This document shows, piece after piece, positions 55,501-63,893 of a stretch of DNA of 64,000 nt. Source of the DNA: UBA4417 sp031550085 (GTDB lineage: Bacteria > Bacteroidota > Bacteroidia > Bacteroidales > UBA4417); the NCBI GenBank assembly GCA_031550085.1, contig JAVBOY010000034.1, positions 33,671 through 97,670 on the forward strand, in the 5' to 3' direction. Numbering within the stretch: the stretch's first letter is position 1; each line of letters opens with the position of its first letter. The position numbers and the translations under genes were made by a program. Below the pieces are notes generated by a model, which was given only the letters and a program-made list of their open reading frames with translations, was not told the DNA's origin and did not search any database.

Positions 55501-55927
55501 CACCATCGAACAAACCGGAAAGTACGAAGTCAAAGTACAGGATCTGATTTTTGAAATCGGATTGGCTGATGTGGAAATCATCACCGAAGACATCCCCGGC
55601 TGGGTAGTGGCAAATCAAGGCACCCTGACCGTAGCCCTGGATACAACCATCACGCCCGAACTTTGGAACGAAGGCATTGCCCGCGAACTGGTCAACCGCA
55701 TTCAAAATCTCCGGAAAGACAAAGGACTGGAAGTCACAGACCAAATAACGCTTCTTGTTGAAAAAAATAATGAGGCCGAAACCGCCATTGTGAACAATTT
55801 AGCCTATATTTGTTCCGAAACATTGGCGCAATCCCTTGATTTTTCAGCGCTTGAATCTGTTCCTGAAAAAGAACTTGTAGAATTAACCAATGAAATCAGT
55901 ATTCACATTGCCCTGAAAAAAGTGTAA
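52553..55927 (+). CDS. ileS: isoleucyl-tRNA synthetase
   Basis: 1124 residues. Class I synthetase with the HIGH-type motif GMPGIHH (~56-62), CP1 editing domain (AWTTTPWTLPSNTALAV, ~240), WFDSGAMPYAQ, KMSKRLGNA (~669-677), and an extended C-terminal tRNA-binding part of the long (eukaryote-like) IleS type. Charges tRNA-Ile with isoleucine; editing removes valine. First gene of the conserved ileS - DksA-like - lspA group. Confidence 0.97.
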   Translation: MANKKYPEYKQLNLQAIGKDILAFWQQENIFKKSLEDSKGRPQFVFYEGPPSANGMPGIHHVMARAIKDIFCRYKTLKGFHVDRKAGWDTHGLPIELAVEKTLGITKEDIGKKISVDKYNAACRKEVMRYKDKWDELTEKIGYWVDLDNPYITFDNAYMETCWYLLAQLYKKGLLYKGYTIQPYSPAAGTGLSSHELNQPGCYRNVKDNSVVAQFKVRNDVEHPLLKTLFTDAIEVFFLAWTTTPWTLPSNTALAVGKDIDYVLVQTFNPYTYLPVKLILAKALFGKYFPEKNAELALEDYEAGAKAIPFKILTEFKGSDLAGLRYEQLLPYVQPEEGDAFRVVVGDFVTTEDGTGIVHIAPSFGADDFKVAKQNGIGALTLVTKEGRFVPEMGEFANRFVKAEYAPDYDPSKEESVDIDIIIKLKKENRAFKSEKYEHSYPHCWRTDKPILYYPLDSWFIRTTALKDRLIELNKTINWKPEATGTGRFGNWLENLVDWNLSRSRYWGTPLPIWVSEDKTEEICIESAAQLKQEIEKSIAAGFMTRNPLEKFREGDTTKENYETFDLHRPYVDDIVLVSPTGKKMTRETDLIDVWFDSGAMPYAQLAPLNLESLKNPPSPFPADFIAEGVDQTRGWFFTLHAIATMCFDSVAFKTVVSNGLVLDKAGNKMSKRLGNAIDPFEVIEKYGPDALRWYMITNSQPWDNLKFDLEGVAEVQRKFFGTLYNTYSFFALYANIDGFAYEEKEIPYAERPEIDRWILSELNTLIQTVDEAYSNYEPTIAGRSIAEFVDAHLSNWYVRLSRRRFWKGEYTADKLSAYQTLYSCLETVIKLAAPIAPFFTERLFADLNSVTHRNREESVHLTGFPIADENKIDKALEERMELAQQISSMVLSLRKKNNLRVRQPLQKILIPVTTQNLKDQIELVSNLIKNEVNIKEIEYLMNDNGFLVKKIKANFKTLGARCGKQMKDVAATIAGFSQSEINTIEQTGKYEVKVQDLIFEIGLADVEIITEDIPGWVVANQGTLTVALDTTITPELWNEGIARELVNRIQNLRKDKGLEVTDQITLLVEKNNEAETAIVNNLAYICSETLAQSLDFSALESVPEKELVELTNEISIHIALKKV

Positions 55928-55951
55928 CCAGAGCAAAAATACGTTATATCT

Positions 55952-56362
55952 ATGAAAGAAAAAGACCTGAAAGAAGAAAAACGTGAAAAGACACGTTACT
56001 CCGACGAAGAATTGGAAGAATTTCGCACCCTTATACTTGAAAAACTGGAAAAAGCCCGGATCGATTATAAACTGTTAACCGAAGCTTATACCAACTCCAA
56101 CGAAAACGACGATGCCGACACGGCGCCTACATTTAAAGTGCTGGAAGAAGGCTATCAAGTGTTATCCAAAGAAGAAAACGCCCGCTTGGCAACACGCCAG
56201 GAAAAATTTATCCAAAACCTGGAAAACGCCCTGGTACGTATTGAAAACAAGACCTATGGCGTTTGCCGCATCACCGGAAAGTTGATCCCTAAGGAACGGT
56301 TGCGTTCGGTTCCCCATGCCACACTGAGTATCGAAGCAAAAAACGACCAGTACAAGCAGTAA
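55952..56362 (+). CDS. TraR/DksA-family protein lacking the full zinc-cysteine set
   Basis: 136 residues. Coiled-coil N-terminal half (FRTLILEKLEKARIDYKLL) and the DksA-type C-terminal motif YGVCRITGKLIPKERLRSVPHAT. Only one of the four zinc cysteines remains, as in the form common in Bacteroidota next to ileS and lspA. Likely binds the RNA-polymerase secondary channel. It follows ileS by 24 bases and precedes lspA by 18. Confidence 0.88.
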   Translation: MKEKDLKEEKREKTRYSDEELEEFRTLILEKLEKARIDYKLLTEAYTNSNENDDADTAPTFKVLEEGYQVLSKEENARLATRQEKFIQNLENALVRIENKTYGVCRITGKLIPKERLRSVPHATLSIEAKNDQYKQ

Positions 56363-56380
56363 ATTTTGGTAGCCCGTCAA

Positions 56381-57061
56381 ATGAAATTTAGTTTGCTGAA
56401 AAAATCAATTGTTCTTGTCTTTCTGGTGTTGTTGATCGACCAAATCGTAAAAATCTGGATCAAAACACACATGACTTTGGGGCAAGAAATCCCTGTATTG
56501 GGCAACTGGTTTATTTTACATTTTACCGAAAACCCCGGCATGGCCTTTGGCCTTCAATTCGGCGGAAATTACGGAAAACTGATGCTGAGCCTTTTCCGCA
56601 TCGGGGCCATCGCGTTTCTGGCTTGGTATATTATCCGATTAATCCGGCAAAAAGCCAATTTCGGTGTTGTCGCCTGCTTTTCGCTGATCTTTGCCGGCGC
56701 GATGGGAAACATGATCGACAGCGCATTTTACGGGTTGATTTTCAGCAACAGCAGCTTTTTTGAAGTCGCGCAAGCCTTCCCTCCTGATGGCGGATACGGC
56801 ACCTTTTTACACGGGAAAGTAGTCGATATGCTTTATTTTCCGCTGTTCAGCGGACAATTCCCCTCATGGTTCCCCGTCTGGGGCGGGCAGCAATTCTCTT
56901 TTTTCGATCCCGTTTTTAACATTGCCGATTCTTCCGTTTTTATCGGCGTAGCCAGCCTGTTGCTTTTCCAACGCAAGTATTTCAAAGGCGAAACCAGGAC
57001 AATCGGCGAAACGGAAAAAGAAGATGTTGAAATTTCTCCCGAAACAGAAGAAAACAACTAA
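56381..57061 (+). CDS. lspA: lipoprotein signal peptidase (signal peptidase II)
   Basis: 226 residues from the ATG (a TTG five codons upstream is less likely). Four membrane helices; catalytic aspartates in AGAMGNMIDS (~112) and FNIADSSVFIG (~187), with NPGMAFGL (~52) also conserved. Cleaves lipoprotein signal peptides after diacylglyceryl transfer. Longer than E. coli LspA (164) because of an insert between the catalytic motifs and an acidic C-terminal tail, as in other Bacteroidales. Ends the ileS operon at a terminator. Confidence 0.95.
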   Translation: MKFSLLKKSIVLVFLVLLIDQIVKIWIKTHMTLGQEIPVLGNWFILHFTENPGMAFGLQFGGNYGKLMLSLFRIGAIAFLAWYIIRLIRQKANFGVVACFSLIFAGAMGNMIDSAFYGLIFSNSSFFEVAQAFPPDGGYGTFLHGKVVDMLYFPLFSGQFPSWFPVWGGQQFSFFDPVFNIADSSVFIGVASLLLFQRKYFKGETRTIGETEKEDVEISPETEENN

Positions 57062-57110
57062 GCAATCCCTTTTCAATACAGCGTTTACGCATTTCCGGAA
57101 AACGTTTTTT

Positions 57111-57146
57111 GTTGCAAAATGTTCCTCATTTTGCAACATTTTTTTT
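57111..57146 (+). terminator. intrinsic terminator after lspA
   Basis: GTTGCAAAAT-GTTCCTC-ATTTTGCAAC followed by A and eight T. Its T-run merges into TATCTTTG (57146-57153), a likely -7 element for the phosphatase gene, so termination of one unit and initiation of the next overlap. Confidence 0.8.
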
Positions 57147-57168
57147 ATCTTTGGGGAAAACTTTCCAA

Positions 57169-58251
57169 ATGAAGAAGCACAACTTGTTTTTGATCCTTTT
57201 CCTTGTTGCCTTTTGTTATAGCAGCAATGCCCAAAAGTATCCCAAAGTAAAAAAGCCCAAAAATATCATTCTCCTGATCGGAGACGGCATGGGCTTGACC
57301 CAGGCTTACACAGCCATCACGGCAAAATGCGACAATACCTATATCGCTAAAATGCCGGTAACCGGTTTCTCGAAAACCTTTTCACTCGATCATTTTATTA
57401 CCGATTCGGCTGCCGGAGGAACCGCTTTGGCTACCGGGCAGAAAACCAAAAACGGGTACATTGCCGTAGATTCGTTGGGTAATAAAATAGAAACCATACT
57501 GGAAAAAGCCGAGAAAAAAGGCCTGGCTACCGGTTTGGTCGCCACCTCCACCATTACGCATGCCACGCCTGCTTCCTTTATCGGACACGACAAAGACCGG
57601 GGAAACGAAGAAAACATCGCCCGCTGCTTTTTGGATACCGATATCGACGTCTTTTTCGGCGGCGGCTGGAACCACTTCGGCGCCCGTAAAGACAGACTCA
57701 ACCTGATCGACAGCCTGAACGCCCGCCATTACCTGGTGACCCGGAGTATCGACGACCCGGCCATTGCTTCCGCAAAAAAGGTCGCCGGATTTTTAGCCGA
57801 TGATGCCCTACCCAAAAAGATCGACGGCCGGGGCGATATGCTGCCCAAAGCCACCGAAAAAACCATCGACATTCTGAAAAACAACAAAAAAGGATTTTTC
57901 CTGATGGTCGAAGGCTCGCAAATCGACTGGGCCTGCCATAACAACGAACTCGATTATTTAATCGGCGAAGTGACCGATTTCGACGATGCTGTCGGCAAAG
58001 CCCTGGAATTTGCCCGAAAAGACCAGAATACCCTGGTCATCGTCACAGCCGACCACGAAACCGGAGGATTCGCCATCACCGGAGGCGACCTAAAAACCGG
58101 AAAAGTGGAAGGCCAATTTACTTCCAAAAACCATACCGCCGTTATGGTTCCCGTTTACGCATTCGGTCCCGGCGCCGTCCTGTTTACCGGCGTTCAGGAC
58201 AATACCGATATTGCCAAAAAAATGCTGTATTTGTTGAATTTACCCGAATAA
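57169..58251 (+). CDS. alkaline phosphatase
   Basis: 360 residues from the Met that begins the signal peptide (HNLFLILFLVAFCYSSNAQ). Metal and nucleophile motifs: LLIGDGMGLTQ (~34), DSAAGGTALATG with the phosphorylated Ser (~77), FFLMVEGSQIDWACHNN (~242) and TADHETGG (~292). Periplasmic phosphomonoesterase of the PhoA class, slightly shorter than E. coli PhoA. Probably transcribed from its own promoter. Confidence 0.93.
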   Translation: MKKHNLFLILFLVAFCYSSNAQKYPKVKKPKNIILLIGDGMGLTQAYTAITAKCDNTYIAKMPVTGFSKTFSLDHFITDSAAGGTALATGQKTKNGYIAVDSLGNKIETILEKAEKKGLATGLVATSTITHATPASFIGHDKDRGNEENIARCFLDTDIDVFFGGGWNHFGARKDRLNLIDSLNARHYLVTRSIDDPAIASAKKVAGFLADDALPKKIDGRGDMLPKATEKTIDILKNNKKGFFLMVEGSQIDWACHNNELDYLIGEVTDFDDAVGKALEFARKDQNTLVIVTADHETGGFAITGGDLKTGKVEGQFTSKNHTAVMVPVYAFGPGAVLFTGVQDNTDIAKKMLYLLNLPE

Positions 58252-58263
58252 GCTTGTTGTCCC

Positions 58264-58911
58264 ATGATGTTACTGGTCGCCGCCACAACGCTTGAAATTG
58301 CGCCGCTGCTCTCGCAAATGCAGCAGGAAGCCGTTTTTTCACCCCAGTATTCCCGTTATACCTTCGAAAAAAAAGAAATCGATGTGTTAATTACCGGAGT
58401 GGGCATGGTGGCAACCGCCTTTGCATTGGGACGGGTTCTGGAAAAGCAACGGTACAAGCTTGTTGTCAATGCGGGAATCTGCGGGAGTTTCAATAAAAAC
58501 CTGCCGATCGGGCAAGTGGTAACCGTTTCGAGCGATTATTTTCCCGAATTGGGCGCCGAAAACGGGGAAGAATTCTTAAACCTCAGCGAACTGGGATTGG
58601 AAAAACCGGAAAATTTAAAATTCTATGCAAAACCCATAAAAACAACGCTCCCTGATGTTTCGGGCGCAACCGTAAACACGGCGCACGGCAATCAAACCTC
58701 CATCGAACGCTTTTTAAAACAACATCCCGTCGATGTCGAAAGCATGGAAGGGGCCGCCGTATTTTATGCTTGCAAACAGGCAAACATCGGCTGTGTGCAA
58801 ATCCGGGCGATTTCAAACGAGGTCGAAACACGTGACAAATCGAAATGGAACATCCCGCTGGCCGTCCGGAACCTGAATGATTTTTTAAAATCAGAGTTGG
58901 GAGGATGGTGA
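58264..58911 (+). CDS. mqnB: futalosine hydrolase
   Basis: 215 residues of the nucleoside phosphorylase/MTAN fold: TGVGMVATAFALGR, NAGICGSF, VVTVSSDYFPELGAENGEEF, and VESMEGAAVFYAC with the catalytic Glu region and ISNEVETRD. The YFPELGAE signature separates MqnB from MTA/SAH nucleosidase. It cleaves futalosine in the menaquinone pathway. It starts 12 bases after the phosphatase stop; ATG at 58267 is an equally good start. Confidence 0.85.
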   Translation: MMLLVAATTLEIAPLLSQMQQEAVFSPQYSRYTFEKKEIDVLITGVGMVATAFALGRVLEKQRYKLVVNAGICGSFNKNLPIGQVVTVSSDYFPELGAENGEEFLNLSELGLEKPENLKFYAKPIKTTLPDVSGATVNTAHGNQTSIERFLKQHPVDVESMEGAAVFYACKQANIGCVQIRAISNEVETRDKSKWNIPLAVRNLNDFLKSELGGW

Positions 58912-59429
58912 ACGGTGCAAGGTGAATGGTAAAGGGGAAATGGAGAAAATGGGGAAATAGAGGAAGCCGGGACGTAAATTTGTTGAATTGTTTATTTGTG
59001 AAATGTGAACAGTGAAGCGTGAAATGGTTCAAGGTACACGGTGCAGGGTAGACGGTTTAAAATGGGAAGTTGGGGAAATGGCTGGTACATCTGGCTTTAT
59101 CGAATAAGATAATTTAATCTAATATTATTCTATTTTAATTGCATAGGGTGAAATGCCTGTTTAATCGTTGAACTGTTTATTTGTGAAGGGTGAACAGTGA
59201 AGGGTGAACAGTGAAGGGTGAAAATGTTGTTTTTTGTTGTTCGTTGTTTGTTTACTCGTTACCCGTTACTAATTACTCGTCACTAGTTTACTTGTATGAA
59301 ACCCATTTTCAATTCTCCATTTTCCACTTTCAATTAACTAAAAGCCCGTTTACTAGTCTACTCGTCCACTTGTTTACTTATAAAACTCATTTTCAATTCT
59401 CCATTTTCCACTTTCAATTATTTAAAGCC
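58912..59429. repeat. intergenic filler-repeat region
   Basis: No gene seen. GTGAACAGTGAAGGGTGAA units, the ATAATTTAATCTAA...GCATAGGGT element (~59108-59150) and two copies of CATTTTCAATTCTCC-TTTCCACTTTCAATT (~59287 and ~59388) flank TTTACTAGTCTACTCGTCC. All have relatives at 35690-35890 and 43424-44148. The frame open from 59211 into the next gene is a consequence of these repeats. Confidence 0.6.
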
Positions 59430-60044
59430 ATGCTACTGCAAATACACCCCGAAAACCCGTCGGAACGCCAAATCCGCACCGTCGTTGAATGCCTCTCCGA
59501 CGGAGGAATCATCATCTATCCCACCGACACCATTTACGGATTCGGCTGCGATATCATGCGGCCCAAAGCCGTGGAACGCATTGCCGCTTTGCGTGGCATC
59601 AACCCCAACAAATCGCATTTTTCCTTTATCTGCCACGATTTGAGCCAGGTTGCGCAATTTGTAAAGCCCATCGAAAACCACCATTTCAAAATTATGAAAA
59701 TGAATTTGCCGGGGCCTTTTACATTCCTGCTTACAGCAAACAACAGCGTACCCAAACACATTCAAAGCAAACGGAAAATTGTCGGCATCCGCATTCCCGA
59801 CAACAACATCCCCCTTGAAATCGTGCGCCTATTGGGCAATCCCATTATGTCGGCTTCTGTCCGCGATGACGATGAAATCATCGAATACACCACCGATCCC
59901 GAACTGATTTACGAACGCTTCGGCGATTTGGTCGATATTGTGATCGATGCCGGATACGGCAGCAACGAACCCTCTACCGTGGTCGATTGCACCCAGCACG
60001 AGATCGAAATTTTGCGCCAAGGAGTGGGAGAATTAAAGATGTAG
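59430..60044 (+). CDS. Sua5/YciO/YrdC-family protein (threonylcarbamoyl-AMP synthase-like)
   Basis: 204 residues from the Met at 59430; the longer frame runs through filler repeats. GGIIIYPTDTIYGFGCDI (~26-43), LRGINPNKSHFSFICHDLSQ (~54), PGPFTFLLTA (~99) and KRKIVGIRIPDN (~116) match the YrdC fold. Members make threonylcarbamoyl-adenylate for the t6A37 tRNA modification; the short YciO-like subtype has a less certain role, so no symbol is given. Cytoplasmic, single gene. Confidence 0.87.
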   Translation: MLLQIHPENPSERQIRTVVECLSDGGIIIYPTDTIYGFGCDIMRPKAVERIAALRGINPNKSHFSFICHDLSQVAQFVKPIENHHFKIMKMNLPGPFTFLLTANNSVPKHIQSKRKIVGIRIPDNNIPLEIVRLLGNPIMSASVRDDDEIIEYTTDPELIYERFGDLVDIVIDAGYGSNEPSTVVDCTQHEIEILRQGVGELKM

Positions 60045-60406
60045 GCTGCGACAAATATCCCACAAAACCTTTTCTTAAAAAAAAAACAGTTAAAAAGCTG
60101 TGTTATAATATTTTTGTATATTTACTGCAAAAATATGATGGCCGTATGTTTGTTGCGTTCCTTCCTGCTACTTGCGCTACCCCTCAAAAAAGAGTAGTGC
60201 AACGGTTGCTCCAAGGCGATCGCTTAAATATAGATCGAACTGAATTTGCACATTCAATTCGATGTAAAACTTTAATAAACAACTGTTTATGAAATTATCT
60301 CTAAAAATCCGGAGACTCGTTCAAAAAAGTTGAGTTTATATTATTTATGAGTAATAGACTATGTAAGAAGATATAAAAGACTAGAAAAAATATAAAAGAA
60401 CAAAGA
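60045..60406. other. AT-rich gap without a supported gene
   Basis: No gene can be supported. A frame ending 60292 contains a short helix-turn-helix-like stretch (QRLLQGDRLNIDRTEFAHSI) but has no convincing start and may be a remnant. Base composition turns AT-rich here, marking the boundary of the acquired segment. Confidence 0.5.
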
Positions 60407-62803
60407 ATGCGGAGTAAAAATCGGAAAAGTGAAATTCAATCTAATATTGTAGCATCACAACAGTATTCATTAACACCCTCAACTATTGATAAAAAAATCG
60501 TAATCAAAAATGAAGAAGGTGAAACGATTAATATTAAAGATAATCCAGCTTATCAATCAGTATTGGACATTGCGGAGAAACTAAATGACAAAGAAATAAA
60601 GAACATTGCCTTAACAGGAGCATTTGGCTCTGGAAAAAGTTCCGTTTTATTAACATTAAAAAAAGATTTTCTCCAACATAAATATTTAAATATTTCATTA
60701 GCAACACTAGATTGTTTAAATAAAGAAGATAATACTATTGAAAGGGCTGACCTAACAAGGAATCAGGATCAGGAGTCTGCACGACAAGGAGAGAATAAGA
60801 AGGTATCTAGCCAATCTATAAAAAGCAACTACGAAGACGATGAATCTTTGAATAGAAAAATAGAATATAGCATCCTACAGCAACTCATTTATAAAGAAAA
60901 AGCTAAAGATATACCGCAATCTAGATTTAAGAGAATTAAACATATTAGTGAATGTAATAGTTGTATAATTGCTTCAGGAATACTGCTATTTATTGTCTCA
61001 TGTTGTATTTTATTGGAACCTAAATTTCTACATATCCAAAGCTTTTACACCATATTTTCTTGTGGTGAAAAGTGGAGATTTTTTTGGGATATCATTCTAA
61101 GTGCATATATCCTATTTTTCTCTGCTTATATTTTTAAGAAACTAATCATAAAGACTTATAATAACAGAATAAACAAGCTTAACCTGAAAGATGGAGAAAT
61201 TGAAATTAACGAGAGTACATCGATCTTTAATAAGCATTTAGACGAGATAATATACTTCTTTGAAGTAACCGATTACAATGTTGTTATCCTAGAAGATTTA
61301 GATAGATTTTATACTCCTAATATATTTCTAAAACTCAGAGAACTCAACTACTTATTGAATAATTCAAATGCTATAAGTAGAGAATCGGGAAAAATTACAT
61401 TTATTTATGCAATACGAGACGATATATTTAAAGATACTTCACGAACAAAATGCTTTGATTACATTTCTACAGTAATCCCCGTGATAAATCCGTCTAATTC
61501 TCGTGACAAATTATTAAATGCATTAAAAGAAAAAGGAGTTGATGAAATTTCAGATGAAGTATGTATGGACTTAGGTTTTTTCATTGATGATATGCGTATT
61601 TTAAAGAATATTGTCAATGAATTTATTCAGTATCGTCAAAAACTCCAACTGAATTTATCCTCTAGAAAAATGTTAGGTATGATATTATACAAAAATTATC
61701 ATCCTAGTGACTTTGCAAAACTCCATAATCAAAAAGGGATTGTGTATGAAATCATTTCAAATAGAGCAAAATATCATAACAGTAATGTCGGTGAAAAAGA
61801 AAAGAGAATTGAAAAACTCGAAGAAGAATCAAAATCAATAACGAATTTCTATTCTGATCAAAAAGCAAAAGAATTGAGGACCCTATATGTAATGAAGTAT
61901 ATTGAAACAAATAACTACATTCAATCATTTTATGTAAACAACATTCAATACACCCTCACTCAAATAATTGAAAATCCAGACTTGTTTTTCAAGTTAGAGA
62001 ATAACTCGATTCAACAGTATCATCATATTGATTTTGGGAGGCGAGACTTAAATACAAAATTCAAGGACATAGAAAAAAAGGTGGATTCAAAATATTCTTA
62101 TAGAGAGCGGCTTAATTTATACCCTAAAAGAGCCGAAGAAATAAAGACTGAGATCGAGAAATTGCAACAAGAAATATTAGAATTACGCACATTGCCATTA
62201 CATCAAATTTTGAAAACATATTCAGCGGATGATTTTTTTGCAGAATGTAACGGAAATAGACTTATTGCCTTTCTGATTAGAGCTGGCTATATTGATGAGG
62301 ACTACTACGATTATATATCTTATTTTTATCCCGGTGTAATTACTCCATCGGATAGAGAGTTTATCTTAGATTTAAAAATAGGGAAAAAGAAAGACTATGA
62401 TTATAAGATTCATAAAATTGAAGCAGTTATTAATGATATTCATGAATCATATTTTTCAAAACCTGAAATTCTTAATGTTTCCATACTGGATTTTATTGTA
62501 GAAAATAAAAACACGTTTTCTTTGCAATATACATTGCTAAAGAACAACATCAAAAAACATAATGCGTTTGATTTTATTGGAATTTACTATAAAGAAGGTA
62601 GAGCTATAGAACAATTTTTCAGTGATATTCTTTCTGTTTGGAATGATTTCTTTTCTAAAGGAGTACTGGAAGCTAAATCAACACAAATTGAGAATATCAA
62701 CTTTGAATTGCTATTGAGATTTTTTCCAAAATCCAACATCAAAAAATATGAAAATGAAAAATTTATAGATTACATTTCTAATAGATTGGATTTTTATCGA
62801 TGA
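60407..62803 (+). CDS. YobI-like P-loop NTPase, N-terminal part before a frameshift
   Basis: 798 residues. Walker A GAFGSGKSS (~71) and Walker B VVILEDLDRF (~296), with two membrane segments between them (~191-209 and 228-246), as in YobI/KAP-like predicted ATPases; a helical region with a coiled coil (~465-500) follows. Strongly AT-rich, unlike the housekeeping genes to its left. Reading stops at TGA 62801, but the next frame continues at once; dropping one T from the TTTTT at 62791-62795 would join them (RLDF-IDDKLDIIRF). B. subtilis YobI is ~1200 residues, close to the joined length. Function unproven; a defence role has been suggested for such NTPases. Confidence 0.7.
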   Translation: MRSKNRKSEIQSNIVASQQYSLTPSTIDKKIVIKNEEGETINIKDNPAYQSVLDIAEKLNDKEIKNIALTGAFGSGKSSVLLTLKKDFLQHKYLNISLATLDCLNKEDNTIERADLTRNQDQESARQGENKKVSSQSIKSNYEDDESLNRKIEYSILQQLIYKEKAKDIPQSRFKRIKHISECNSCIIASGILLFIVSCCILLEPKFLHIQSFYTIFSCGEKWRFFWDIILSAYILFFSAYIFKKLIIKTYNNRINKLNLKDGEIEINESTSIFNKHLDEIIYFFEVTDYNVVILEDLDRFYTPNIFLKLRELNYLLNNSNAISRESGKITFIYAIRDDIFKDTSRTKCFDYISTVIPVINPSNSRDKLLNALKEKGVDEISDEVCMDLGFFIDDMRILKNIVNEFIQYRQKLQLNLSSRKMLGMILYKNYHPSDFAKLHNQKGIVYEIISNRAKYHNSNVGEKEKRIEKLEEESKSITNFYSDQKAKELRTLYVMKYIETNNYIQSFYVNNIQYTLTQIIENPDLFFKLENNSIQQYHHIDFGRRDLNTKFKDIEKKVDSKYSYRERLNLYPKRAEEIKTEIEKLQQEILELRTLPLHQILKTYSADDFFAECNGNRLIAFLIRAGYIDEDYYDYISYFYPGVITPSDREFILDLKIGKKKDYDYKIHKIEAVINDIHESYFSKPEILNVSILDFIVENKNTFSLQYTLLKNNIKKHNAFDFIGIYYKEGRAIEQFFSDILSVWNDFFSKGVLEAKSTQIENINFELLLRFFPKSNIKKYENEKFIDYISNRLDFYR

Positions 62804-62807
62804 TAAA

Positions 62808-63893
62808 TTGGATATAATTCGTTTTGATAATGTAGAGTTTCTAATAGAATCCTTGGGCTTAAAATTCGAAAACCTTTTAGGAGGAGTCTATTTGTCAAGG
62901 AATTTAATGAATTTAATAATTGAAGGGAAACATTATGAACTATCAGACGACAATATCAGAATCATTATTCCATATATAAATCCAGAACTTTATCAAATAT
63001 ATGAAACTTCAAGTTACACAACTATTATTAACACAAAAAAAATAGATTTCATAAAATATATCAATAATTATCTTGGAGATTGTATCGAAAATGTTTTTCC
63101 AGACACCAGTATTTTTGAAGACGAAAGCACTATTATTGGAATTCTACATAATGAAAATATCGAAGATGATATTAAAACAAAATATCTATCAAAGCAATCA
63201 AACAAAGTGAATTTACATGAAGTTAAAACAATTTTCTGGGATATTGCGATTGATTCTAATATTATAAACCCAACTTGGAAAAACATAGAAAAATACATTT
63301 CAGTTAATGTGAATAATAATCTAAATCCAACAATTGTAAACTTCATTTCGAGAAATAGCCATGAATTAAGTCAGCAGAAAATAAAAGGAATAATATCAGA
63401 CACTACAGATAATCGTCTATTTTTGGAGTTAATGGGAAGTAACTTATTACCTATTGAAGATTATGAACAGATTGGAAAGTCTTTTGATCAGTCCTTTATT
63501 TCTACTGATTTATCAAGTTTAGAGTCGAATAGAATGGAAACTCTAATAACAACACAAGGTGTTGAATTCAACGAATACAATTATGAATTAGTTAATGAAC
63601 ATTTCCCCGAATTAAGTCTTTCTTTCACATTACAAAATAAATCGGTATTTTTATCAGATTTAACCTCTTATCCATTAAGTTCAAACATAGCAAATTCTTT
63701 ATTAAATAAGAAAGAGCTGTCATTGAAGGAAAAATTGCAAATAATTCAGACTCTATTTTTAACAATGCTTCAGGATAATTCTACTTTATCAGACTCTGTT
63801 TGCACTGTTCTAAATTCCTCCTCAAAAATACCAGTGAATAATGTTTTTATACTTGAAATCACTAGTGTCCCATTAAAATTGGGACGTTATTAA
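62808..63893 (+). CDS. YobI-like NTPase, C-terminal part after the frameshift, truncated by an IS
   Basis: 361 residues with no start of its own (the first codon is TTG) and a frame open upstream across the junction, so it is the continuation of the preceding ORF. Helical repeat-like content (IIPYINPELYQIYETSSYTTIINTKK), AT-rich. The final residues (SVPLKLGRY) come from the end of the insertion sequence, so the native C-terminus is lost. Probably non-functional as assembled unless the frameshift is a sequencing error. Confidence 0.55.
   Translation: MDIIRFDNVEFLIESLGLKFENLLGGVYLSRNLMNLIIEGKHYELSDDNIRIIIPYINPELYQIYETSSYTTIINTKKIDFIKYINNYLGDCIENVFPDTSIFEDESTIIGILHNENIEDDIKTKYLSKQSNKVNLHEVKTIFWDIAIDSNIINPTWKNIEKYISVNVNNNLNPTIVNFISRNSHELSQQKIKGIISDTTDNRLFLELMGSNLLPIEDYEQIGKSFDQSFISTDLSSLESNRMETLITTQGVEFNEYNYELVNEHFPELSLSFTLQNKSVFLSDLTSYPLSSNIANSLLNKKELSLKEKLQIIQTLFLTMLQDNSTLSDSVCTVLNSSSKIPVNNVFILEITSVPLKLGRY

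Noticed and set aside
60092..60292. Helix-turn-helix-like fragment upstream of the NTPase
   Set aside because: Only ~20 residues look HTH-like, no start or family match can be defended.
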